Assembly: GCA_000436075.1 (NCBI GenBank)
Contig: FR884632.1
Coordinates: forward strand, 33,958 to 46,878
Reading direction: 5' to 3'
Origin: Eggerthella sp. CAG:209
Lineage (GTDB): Bacteria > Actinomycetota > Coriobacteriia > Coriobacteriales > Eggerthellaceae
Length of the DNA: 12,921 nucleotides
The number at the start of each line of letters is the position of its first letter. The stretch's first letter is position 1. Under the pieces are notes generated by a model. That model was not told the DNA's origin, ran no database searches, and saw nothing but the letters and a program-made list of their open reading frames with translations. Below are positions 1 to 5,344 of the stretch, piece by piece. The position numbers and the translations under genes were made by a program.

Positions 1-730
1 CCGCCGCAAATGCGTCGATGTCGCCTTCTTCGAAGATCTGCTGCTTACGGGGAGCAAGCTCGGGAGCCTTGGTCTCCTCGATCTCGATCTTAGCGTCTAC
101 GCCACCAGCAAGCTCATCAACGGTGGAAGGCTTCTTGCCAGCTGCGAGGATCTCACGCATGCCAGGGATGCGAGGCTCACCGATGGAAGGAGATACAGCG
201 ATAACTGCGGGGAGGGGAACCTCGATCTCCTCTACTTCTTCTTCGAGCGTGCGCTCAACAACAACCTTGTCGCCTTCAGCAGCGATGGAGGTAACCTCAT
301 TGATGGTGGGTACACCGAGAGCAGCTGCGAGCTGAACGTTTACCTGACCAGCATAGAAGTCAGCGGAACCGTCGCCAGTGAGGATCAGGTCGTAATCGGA
401 AACCTTGTCCTCAACGATGCCCTTCAGAACCTGAGCGGTTGCGAAGGAATCAGCGGTTGCCAAAGCATCATCAGTAACCATGATGAGCTCGTCAACGCCG
501 CGAGAAAGGATATCCTTCTTCAGCTTAGCGTCGGTAGCCTTGGAGGTTGCAGCACTGATAACAGTAACGGTACCGTCGTTAGCAGCAGCGAGCTGAGCTG
601 CAGCTTCGATAGCGTTCTTGTCGTAAGAGCTGATGACCTGATGAGCCTTAGAGTAGTCAAGCGTACGATCGCCAGCGACGAAGATGTCCTGGTCGTCAGC
701 TACTACTTTAACTGCGACAACAATTTTCAT
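1..730 (-). CDS. fixA: Electron transfer flavoprotein beta subunit FixA (3' end outside window)
   Basis: FixA pairs with FixB to form an FAD/AMP-binding electron transfer flavoprotein that passes electrons to or from acyl-CoA dehydrogenases in the cytoplasm. The 243 visible residues begin MKIVVAVKVVADDQDI and contain the FixA hallmarks LDYSKAHQVISSYDKNAIEA (about 24-43), KKDILSRGVDELI (71-83), DLILTGDGSADFYAGQV (114-130) and IPGMREILAAGKKP (188-201). All four align well, from memory, with E. coli FixA (about 256 residues), so only about 10-15 C-terminal residues should be missing. The start at 730 has AGGAG at 741-745, ten bases upstream. The gene lies 70 bases downstream of a CaiA-like dehydrogenase on the same strand, with no terminator between, so the two are probably one operon. 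FixB is expected beyond the left edge. Whether this ETF is bifurcating cannot be judged from FixA alone. Confidence 0.93.
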   Translation of the reverse strand, partial: MKIVVAVKVVADDQDIFVAGDRTLDYSKAHQVISSYDKNAIEAAAQLAAANDGTVTVISAATSKATDAKLKKDILSRGVDELIMVTDDALATADSFATAQVLKGIVEDKVSDYDLILTGDGSADFYAGQVNVQLAAALGVPTINEVTSIAAEGDKVVVERTLEEEVEEIEVPLPAVIAVSPSIGEPRIPGMREILAAGKKPSTVDELAGGVDAKIEIEETKAPELAPRKQQIFEEGDIDAFAA

Positions 731-800
731 AACTTTCTTGCTCCTATTCTCCTTGTATTACCTATACAAACGGGAGTTACGTGCAGCAGTGCGCGTAGGG

Positions 801-1952
801 TTACTTATACAGTTTAGGAATTGCACGACCGGCGATGTAGTCCATAACCTCACACGTACCGCCAGCGAGCATATTACCACGAAGGTCACGCCAAATGCGA
901 CCAACACGAACTTCCTCAGTATAACCGAGGCCGCCGTATACCTCAATTGCATTATCGGCAATCTGAAGATGAGCGCGAGTGCCCCAAGACTTCAGCATAG
1001 CGATGTCGGCATTAATGGACTGACCCTGATCGAGCTTCCAGAGGCAGTAGTACAGCCAATGACGAGTCTGCTGAAGCATGATTTCGTTCTGCTCGATGAG
1101 ACCCTGAACGCGGGGGTTGGTGATGATCGGCTTACCGAAAGCGATGCGCTCCTTAGCGTAAGCGATAGCATCGTTCTGAGCAGCCTGAGCAAGGCCAAGG
1201 CCCTGAGCAACAACGAGGCAGCGCTCGAACTCGAAGTTCTTCATGAGCAGCAGCCAACCAGCACCAGCTTCACCAATGCGCTGAGACTCTTCAACAACAA
1301 CGTTGTCGAAGAATACGTCTACGAAGGGAACGGTGTGCTGACCAAGCTTGGTCAGATGAGCGGTGGAAACACCCTCGGTCTCGCGCTTAACAAGCCAGAG
1401 AGACATCTTGTTGTTCTCGCGAGCAGGCTCCTCGTCCTTGCAGATAACGATGAAGTAAGGAACGTCAGCACCATTGGTAACCCAAGTCTTCTGACCATTC
1501 AGAACATACGTACCATCGGCCTGTTTCTTGGAGGTCATGGTCATGCCCATGTTGTCGGAACCAGCAGCAGGCTCGGAGAGGCAGAGAGCAGCAACGGACT
1601 GACCGGACTTCTCGTACTCTTCCATGATAACTGCGGACTGCTCAGGGGTGCCAAACTCAGCGAGGTCAGCGCAAGCGAGCATACCAGTCATGAACGGGGT
1701 CATGGCACCGGTGAACTCATAGAGCTTCTCGGTCATGAGACCCAGGGTTACGTGGTCCGTAGGAATGCCACCAACCTCTTCGGGAAGGCCCATGAAGGGG
1801 AAGCCTGCGTCGCGATATGCGTCCTGGGCCTCGGCGCTAACCTGATGGTTTTCATACATCTGACGTACGGACTCATCGTCGAAGTAGCGGTCTGCATACT
1901 CCTTGAGGGACTCAACAAGAAGTTCCTGCTCGTCGGTGAGAGCAAAATCCAT
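801..1952 (-). CDS. CaiA-like acyl-CoA dehydrogenase / enoyl-CoA reductase
   Basis: This is a 383-residue flavoprotein of the acyl-CoA dehydrogenase family, interconverting acyl-CoA and 2-enoyl-CoA with ETF as electron partner. Both family signatures are intact: CLSEPAAGSDNMG (124-136) and EVYGGLGYTEEVRVGRIWRD (337-356). The N-terminus MDFALTDEQELLVES and C-terminus WRDLRGNMLAGGTCEVM closely resemble E. coli CaiA (crotonobetainyl-CoA reductase, 380 residues) as I remember it. The usual C-terminal catalytic Glu (EGT) is Gly here (GGT, 364-366). Glu243 in FEFERCLVVA sits where isovaleryl- and long-chain acyl-CoA dehydrogenases keep their base. The start at 1952 has AAGGAG six bases upstream. 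In-frame ATGs at 2075 and 2009 are poorer: the first lies upstream of the promoter, the second has no ribosome binding site. The downstream fixA supports a reductive role as in cai/fix. The substrate is not determinable. Confidence 0.93.
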   Translation of the reverse strand: MDFALTDEQELLVESLKEYADRYFDDESVRQMYENHQVSAEAQDAYRDAGFPFMGLPEEVGGIPTDHVTLGLMTEKLYEFTGAMTPFMTGMLACADLAEFGTPEQSAVIMEEYEKSGQSVAALCLSEPAAGSDNMGMTMTSKKQADGTYVLNGQKTWVTNGADVPYFIVICKDEEPARENNKMSLWLVKRETEGVSTAHLTKLGQHTVPFVDVFFDNVVVEESQRIGEAGAGWLLLMKNFEFERCLVVAQGLGLAQAAQNDAIAYAKERIAFGKPIITNPRVQGLIEQNEIMLQQTRHWLYYCLWKLDQGQSINADIAMLKSWGTRAHLQIADNAIEVYGGLGYTEEVRVGRIWRDLRGNMLAGGTCEVMDYIAGRAIPKLYK

Positions 1953-2002
1953 AATCTTCTCCTTCTCCTCGCCCGCCCTATCCAAGGACAAACGAACTAG
2001 TT

Positions 2003-2022
2003 CTGACATGACTGCATGCCAG
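2003..2022 (-). promoter_or_regulatory. Leader hairpin of the CaiA-like gene
   Basis: The predicted 5' leader of the minus-strand dehydrogenase contains an 8-bp stem: arms CTGGCATG and CATGTCAG on the minus strand, with one G-U pair and a 4-base loop (CAGT). It lies about 50 bases upstream of the start codon. No U-run follows, so it is not an intrinsic terminator. It could stabilise the mRNA or be a protein-binding palindrome. Role unknown. Confidence 0.4.
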
Positions 2023-2046
2023 AAAACGGACTTTCTGCTGTAGTTG

Positions 2047-2075
2047 AGTTTAATCGCAAGAACAAAGCTGTCCAA
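2047..2075 (-). promoter_or_regulatory. Sigma70-type promoter of the caiA-like/fixA operon
   Basis: On the minus strand, a -35 TTGGAC (2070-2075) and a -10 TAAACT (2047-2052) are separated by exactly 17 bases. Transcription would begin near 2040, giving a leader of about 88 bases. The -35 is embedded in the 12-base element TCCTATTGGACA (2069-2080), which recurs in the divergent promoter. Confidence 0.65.
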
Positions 2076-2080
2076 TAGGA
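2069..2080 (-). repeat. Copy 1 of shared promoter element TCCTATTGGACA
   Basis: Reads TCCTATTGGACA on the minus strand, ending 117 bases upstream of the dehydrogenase start codon. An exact copy in opposite orientation is at 2346-2357, so each divergent gene has one copy in the same orientation relative to itself. It overlaps the -35 hexamer. Confidence 0.7.
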
Positions 2081-2345
2081 AAAAGATAGATGGAGCAAAA
2101 AATTACCGATTCATCTTGTAGATTTCCATAGGGCAGATCTATTGATTTTCAGCCCTGATGCCATTTCCGTAAATGTATGTGAACGCGATCATGAATAGTC
2201 AACAAAAACTAGTGAGTCGAACCGTCTGGAGTTACTACTAATTTATGTATGAAAACATCTTGCGAGGTGAAACTCTGCCGAGCGAAATTACTAAAAAACG
2301 AACGATAGAGCAAGCCTATAGAAAGAAGTTTTTAAGTTGCGCATA

Positions 2346-2357
2346 TCCTATTGGACA
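2346..2357 (+). repeat. Copy 2 of shared promoter element TCCTATTGGACA
   Basis: Exact inverted copy of the element at 2069-2080, ending 111 bases upstream of the second ACAD start codon. It contains the only -35-like hexamer in this promoter, TTGGAC at 2351-2356. Confidence 0.7.
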
Positions 2358-2382
2358 CCTCTTAACGCGAGAATGCTAAACT
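2351..2382 (+). promoter_or_regulatory. Putative promoter of the second ACAD gene
   Basis: An extended -10 (TGC followed by TAAACT, 2374-2382) lies downstream of TTGGAC (2351-2356). The spacer is 20 bases, longer than the optimal 17, so the promoter either relies on the extended -10 or needs an activator. Transcription would start near 2389. The divergent promoter has the same hexamers at 17-base spacing. Confidence 0.5.
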
Positions 2383-2426
2383 GCTTGTAGCGGAATATCC
2401 GGAATCTGCCGCATAAGGGTTAATCA

Positions 2427-2442
2427 GGAATCGAAAGGTTCC
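2427..2442 (+). promoter_or_regulatory. GAAA-tetraloop hairpin in the second ACAD leader
   Basis: A 6-bp stem, GGAATC/GGTTCC with one G-U pair, is closed by a GAAA (GNRA) tetraloop. It ends 15 bases before the Shine-Dalgarno AGGAGGG (2458-2464). Placement near the ribosome binding site suggests mRNA stabilisation or translational tuning, but no known riboswitch fold is recognised. Confidence 0.4.
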
Positions 2443-2467
2443 ATTCACAAACCGATTAGGAGGGTTT

Positions 2468-3691
2468 ATGAATCCGAATGCAACCATCACCGACGAGCAG
2501 TTCAAGGCGTACCTCAAGAAGGTTCGCGACATGGTCGAAGGTCCTTACACCGAATGGCAGAAGGAGATCGAGGTAACCAACACGTTCCCCGAGAAGTTCT
2601 ACCAGTCCAACATCGACAACGACATCTATCGTTACTCTCTCCCTGTTGAGTACGGTGGATGGGGCCTCTCCGAGAAGGAAATCCTGCAGGTTCAGGAAGA
2701 GTTCTCCCGTGGTCCTTCGGGCATGCGTATGCACATGCACTATGCATCTGACCTGAACTGGCGCATCCTCAACGATTTCGGCCAGCCCGAGATCAAAGAG
2801 AAGTATATGCCTCTCTTCCAGGACAAGACCATCTTCACCAACTTCGCTCTGACCGAGAAGTCTGGCGGCACCGGTGCTGACCTGCACTCTACCGCTGTAT
2901 GGGACGAAGAAAAGGGTAAGTGGATCCTCAATGGCGAGAAGTGGCTCATTTCTCACACCGACTGCTCTCAGTTCTCTTACGTAATCTGCGTAACCGATCC
3001 TGACAAGAAGGGCGACGATCGTCTGTCCGCCTTCTTCGTTCCTATGGATCGTCCTGGCTTCGAGATCGTTCCTATGCCTCACATGATGGGCTGCCGTGGC
3101 TCCGGTCACACCGGCCTGAAGTTCACCAACGTTGAGCTCGAGCCCGAATTGATGCTCGGCAAGCGCGGCGAGGGCATGAAGGTTGCTATGCACTCTCTCG
3201 CGGTTTCCCGCGTACACATCGCAACTTCTAACCTCGGTATTTCTCAGCGCATGTTCGAGATGTCCATCGCTCGTGCACGCGACCGCGTTACCTTCGGTAA
3301 GCCGATCATCAAGCGTCAGGCAATCAAGATGAAGATCGCTAACATGCAGATGATGATCCATGCTCTTCGCTGCACCATCATCGACTTCTGCGATGACTTC
3401 GATCTGGACAACAACGGCGAGTACGTATCCGAGAAGGCTGCAATCTGCAAGCTGTTCTCCATCGACACCGTTCGTCTCGTTTCCGACGAGATGCTCGAGA
3501 TCTTCGGTGGCGACGGTTACTTCGAGGATTCTCCTTATGGTCCTACCGAACTCCTTTACCGCGACTGCCGCGCTATGTGGCTTGAGGAAGGCGCTCCTAC
3601 CGTACAGCGCATCACCATCGCTAAGGGCATTGAGGATCATGACGGTACTCTCGAGTACCAGACCTGGATCGCTGGCTCTAAGCTCGACTAG
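2468..3691 (+). CDS. Acyl-CoA dehydrogenase family protein, divergent subtype
   Basis: This 407-residue flavoprotein belongs to the acyl-CoA dehydrogenase superfamily (N-terminal helical, beta and C-terminal helical domains). Recognisable blocks are LPVEYGGWG (58-66), ILNGEKWLISH (153-163), RVTFGKPI (273-280), EIFGGDGYFEDS (344-355) and LYRDCRAMWLEEGAPTVQR (363-381). Glu374, in the EGA-x-x-x-QR block, aligns with the catalytic Glu of medium-chain enzymes (EGTxxIQR); the alternative helix position is Ser247. The first family signature is altered: ALTEKSGGTGAD (127-138) has two extra residues against the usual LTExxxGSD. The second signature region also carries extra residues before LYRD. The start is decided by AGGAGGG at 2458-2464, four bases upstream. 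Codons are strongly biased, suggesting high expression. It sits alone between its own promoter and a terminator, divergent from the CaiA-like/fixA operon, so it may use the same ETF. Substrate unknown. Confidence 0.92.
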   Translation: MNPNATITDEQFKAYLKKVRDMVEGPYTEWQKEIEVTNTFPEKFYQSNIDNDIYRYSLPVEYGGWGLSEKEILQVQEEFSRGPSGMRMHMHYASDLNWRILNDFGQPEIKEKYMPLFQDKTIFTNFALTEKSGGTGADLHSTAVWDEEKGKWILNGEKWLISHTDCSQFSYVICVTDPDKKGDDRLSAFFVPMDRPGFEIVPMPHMMGCRGSGHTGLKFTNVELEPELMLGKRGEGMKVAMHSLAVSRVHIATSNLGISQRMFEMSIARARDRVTFGKPIIKRQAIKMKIANMQMMIHALRCTIIDFCDDFDLDNNGEYVSEKAAICKLFSIDTVRLVSDEMLEIFGGDGYFEDSPYGPTELLYRDCRAMWLEEGAPTVQRITIAKGIEDHDGTLEYQTWIAGSKLD

Positions 3692-3734
3692 TTCTGACTC
3701 TTTCAACCAAGAGTTATCTTGGCTAGATTCCGGG

Positions 3735-3764
3735 AAAAGGGGAAGCAAATGCTTCCCCTTTTTT
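3735..3764 (+). terminator. Intrinsic terminator of the second ACAD gene
   Basis: Perfect 12-bp stem (AAAAGGGGAAGC, 3735-3746, with GCTTCCCCTTTT, 3751-3762), AAAT loop, and a six-T tract at 3759-3764. A smaller stem CCAAGA/TCTTGG (3707-3722) precedes it. Confidence 0.9.
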
Positions 3765-3976
3765 GTTAGCGCATGTTCAGCTATCCCCTACTCTATCGAT
3801 GCGTCAAGCATCCCTGTTTTGCGCAAATCACCAGATTGCCACAATGCAAAATTACGTTGGCTGATTATCCATCATGTCAACTTCTCCATACACAACTGCA
3901 ACGGATCGCATCCATTTAGGGCTATATCCTGCCGCTTTCGCATCAACATGAATCCCTTACTGCAAGTTCTGTCTTT

Positions 3977-4038
3977 CTTCGGATAAGAGCACTTGCTCGA
4001 CTGTACTTATCCGAGGTTCATATAGAATTGAAACTCGG
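3977..4038 (+). promoter_or_regulatory. Overlapping, mutually exclusive inverted repeats upstream of the membrane protein
   Basis: Arm A, CTTCGGATAAG (3977-3987), is complementary to arm B, CTTATCCGAGG (4006-4016), in 10 of 11 positions plus one wobble. The 18-base loop contains a small GAGC/GCTC stem. CCGAGGTTC (4011-4019), overlapping arm B, can instead pair with GAAACTCGG (4030-4038) in 8 of 9 positions. The two stems cannot form together. This could be a conformational RNA switch if transcription starts upstream of 3977, or a pair of DNA operators around the candidate promoter. No poly-T terminator follows. Confidence 0.45.
3998..4026 (+). promoter_or_regulatory. Possible promoter of the membrane protein gene
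   Basis: TCGACT (3998-4003) and TATAGA (4021-4026) each match the sigma70 hexamers at four of six positions, with a 17-base spacer. If real, it lies inside the inverted repeats, which would then act as operators. Confidence 0.3.
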
Positions 4039-4071
4039 CATTATAGCACGACCCTTTTAGAAAGGCTGTAC

Positions 4072-4671
4072 ATGGCACTTTTCAATAAGAAGGACAAACA
4101 AAAGAAGGAAAAAGAAAAGCCTCAGAAAAAACCTCTAGAAATTTGGTATACCGAGGATGGCACCAAGATCGGTGACGATGGCTACCCTATGACCCCCCTT
4201 CGCACCAAGATGCATCATGTTTGGAATGCTTACTTTATCTACGCAATGATTCTTTTGGTTTGGGGCCTTGCCTGTACATTGCTTGGTTGGTTTTCCGGCG
4301 AAACGTTTACCGACTGGGAGCTTCGAGCTACTGGCGGTTGGGAATACAACGGCTATCGTCTTGCCACCCTTGTCCGCATTGAGGCTCTAGTTTGCCTATG
4401 GACCGCTGTAGCCAGCGTAATCCTCAATCTAAAGGGGTTTGCTTGGATGTACGACCGCGCCAGCAATGGGCTCGTAAACGGCCTTATGTACGCTCTGCTG
4501 GGCATCTCTATCGCTATTGAGCTTGTTGCCCTTTTCATGATTCATATCATCAGCCCTGCATGTCTTATCAACATCGTCCTCATTGTTATGACTATCATCA
4601 CAATGAAGCAGATTGACGAAGAACGCCCATCACTTAAAAAGGCTAAGCGTTTCCGTAAAGAAGTTAAATAG
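4072..4671 (+). CDS. Uncharacterised four-helix membrane protein
   Basis: I do not recognise a family for this 199-residue protein. The N-terminus is very basic (MALFNKKDKQKKEKEKPQKK) and followed by a short soluble stretch, then four hydrophobic segments at about 50-73, 97-121, 134-157 and 160-178, and a basic tail ending FRKEVK. Both positively charged ends should be cytoplasmic by the positive-inside rule. There is no cleavable signal peptide and no enzymatic motif. The start at 4072 has AAAGG six bases upstream. The gene stands alone: an inverted-repeat-rich upstream region precedes it and a strong terminator follows, so it is monocistronic. TM3 and TM4 are separated by only a couple of residues (SPAC). 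Function unknown. Confidence 0.82.
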   Translation: MALFNKKDKQKKEKEKPQKKPLEIWYTEDGTKIGDDGYPMTPLRTKMHHVWNAYFIYAMILLVWGLACTLLGWFSGETFTDWELRATGGWEYNGYRLATLVRIEALVCLWTAVASVILNLKGFAWMYDRASNGLVNGLMYALLGISIAIELVALFMIHIISPACLINIVLIVMTIITMKQIDEERPSLKKAKRFRKEVK

Positions 4672-4696
4672 CCCTGCATTCCATCCATCAGCTATA

Positions 4697-4732
4697 TAAG
4701 CCACCTGTACCATCGCAGGTGGCTTATTTTTT
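4697..4732 (+). terminator. Intrinsic terminator of the membrane protein gene
   Basis: Perfect 11-bp stem (TAAGCCACCTG, 4697-4707, with CAGGTGGCTTA, 4716-4726), an 8-base loop, then six T residues (4727-4732). It begins 25 bases after the stop codon. Confidence 0.92.
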
Positions 4733-4919
4733 GCGCAATTGCTGGCTGTTTCTGTTCCTAAGTGAATAGTAAGTACCGTCGTCAGAGAGAGGAGGAGGGG
4801 GTGATATACCAGCAAGTGAGCTGTATATAGCCAACAGAACCGAAGCTGCATGTATATAGCATTAGATTTTCGCAGTACTGCACACGCGCACAATATCGAT
4901 TGGATAAAAGAATGACGCA
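4733..4919. other. Intergenic region with short TGTATATAGC repeat
   Basis: About 190 bases with no supportable gene between the two facing terminators. The 10-mer TGTATATAGC occurs at 4822-4831 and again at 4851-4860, 29 bases apart start to start. A purine-rich GGAGGAGGGGGTG near 4790-4802 resembles a ribosome binding site but leads only to a very short frame. Confidence 0.35.
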
Positions 4920-4951
4920 CAAATAAAAATGCCGCCACTCGAAGTGACGGC
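4920..4951 (-). terminator. Intrinsic terminator of the CAU tRNA
   Basis: On the minus strand an 8-bp stem (GCCGTCAC/GTGGCGGC, one G-U pair, 4931-4951) with a TTCGA loop is followed by ATTTTTATTT. It begins 13 bases beyond the tRNA CCA end. Confidence 0.8.
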
Positions 4952-4964
4952 AAATGCTTTCTTA

Positions 4965-5039
4965 TGGTGGGCCCACCCGGATTCGAACCGAGAACCAAAG
5001 GATTATGAGTCCCCTGCTCCACCATTGAGCTATGGGCCC
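4965..5039 (-). tRNA. tRNA with CAU anticodon (tRNA-Ile2 or elongator tRNA-Met)
   Basis: A full cloverleaf can be folded: acceptor GGGCCCA/TGGGCCC, D arm GCTC/GAGC with a short loop, anticodon stem GGGGA/TCCTT with loop CTCATAA (anticodon CAU), T arm CTCGG/CCGGG with TTCGAAT, discriminator A and an encoded CCA. There are no initiator features. Acceptor pairs C4-G69 and C5-G68 match the determinants reported for recognition by the lysidine synthetase TilS. The anticodon arm context ACTCATAATCC also looks like tRNA-Ile2, so isoleucine (AUA-reading after C34 modification) is the favoured identity, with elongator Met the alternative. It is flanked by its own terminator. Confidence 0.93.
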
Positions 5040-5074
5040 AAACACAGCGTCTTCGCCAGAAGCTGCGATTGATT

Positions 5075-5103
5075 ATTCTAGCGTACTTTATGGCTTTTGC
5101 CAC
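5075..5103 (-). promoter_or_regulatory. Possible promoter of the CAU tRNA
   Basis: On the minus strand TAGAAT (5075-5080) is a good -10, about 35 bases upstream of the tRNA 5' end. The sequence 17 bases further up (GTGGCA, 5098-5103) is a poor -35. Confidence 0.35.
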
Positions 5104-5290
5104 TTCCATTCCTAAGGATCGACACATTAACGTGCAAATCGCCCTATGCAGCTGCTCTGGCGCAATACCGTCATAAGATATCGCACTTGTGGCGAGGTTT
5201 GGCATTTTGCCGTCTTCCAAGCCCATGCCTTATGGGTTATAGGACACACTTTTGCCGCATAACCCTGACTTTGCTCGACATCATCTAACG

Positions 5291-5323
5291 AAAAACGGCT
5301 AGACACGCGTGCCTAGCCGTTTT
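5291..5323 (-). terminator. Near-palindromic terminator downstream of trpS
   Basis: AAAACGGCTAG (5292-5302) pairs with CTAGCCGTTTT (5313-5323), with an inner CAC/GTG extension across a CACGCGTG centre. On the minus strand the stem is followed by a T-run (complement of 5291-5295), ending trpS transcription. The near-perfect symmetry means it could also stop plus-strand transcription. Confidence 0.88.
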
Positions 5324-5344
5324 GAAACGTCAAAGGGGCAGGTC

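Larger units (their letters stand above)
1953..2467. other. Divergent regulatory region between two ACAD genes
   Basis: This 515-base AT-richer non-coding stretch holds both promoters, the two copies of TCCTATTGGACA (2069-2080 and 2346-2357), and leader hairpins at 2003-2022 and 2427-2442. A GAACTAGTTC palindrome is at 1994-2003. Between the two promoter elements (about 2081-2345) I see no convincing gene, RNA or terminator. That length leaves room for upstream regulator sites. Confidence 0.6.
3692..4071. other. Intergenic region before the membrane protein gene
   Basis: After the terminator ending at 3764, about 210 bases (3765-3976) hold nothing I can support as a gene. The last 95 bases contain two overlapping inverted repeats (3977-4016 and 4011-4038) and a possible promoter (3998-4026), described separately. 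Confidence 0.5.
5040..5344. other. Intergenic region between CAU tRNA and trpS
   Basis: Apart from the possible tRNA promoter and the trpS terminator, I see no gene here. A GGGTTAT/ATAACCC inverted repeat (5234-5240 and 5259-5265) is spaced 18 bases apart. Open frames crossing the region also cross the tRNA or the terminator and lack ribosome binding sites. Confidence 0.4.

Noticed and set aside
684..2000. Long plus-strand open frame antisense to the CaiA-like gene
   Set aside because: Its translation has no family resemblance and it mirrors codon-biased coding on the other strand, which has both ACAD signatures and a strong ribosome binding site.
1996..3698. 12-mer ACTAGTTCTGAC shared by 1996-2007 and 3687-3698
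   Set aside because: A few same-strand 12-mer repeats are expected by chance in a window this size, and the two locations have no parallel context.
2456..3748. Long minus-strand open frame antisense to the second ACAD
   Set aside because: It runs through the terminator hairpin and antisense to a well-supported gene; it has no recognisable domain.
4630..5226. Minus-strand open frame across the CAU tRNA
   Set aside because: It contains the whole tRNA and its terminator, so it cannot be a real coding gene.
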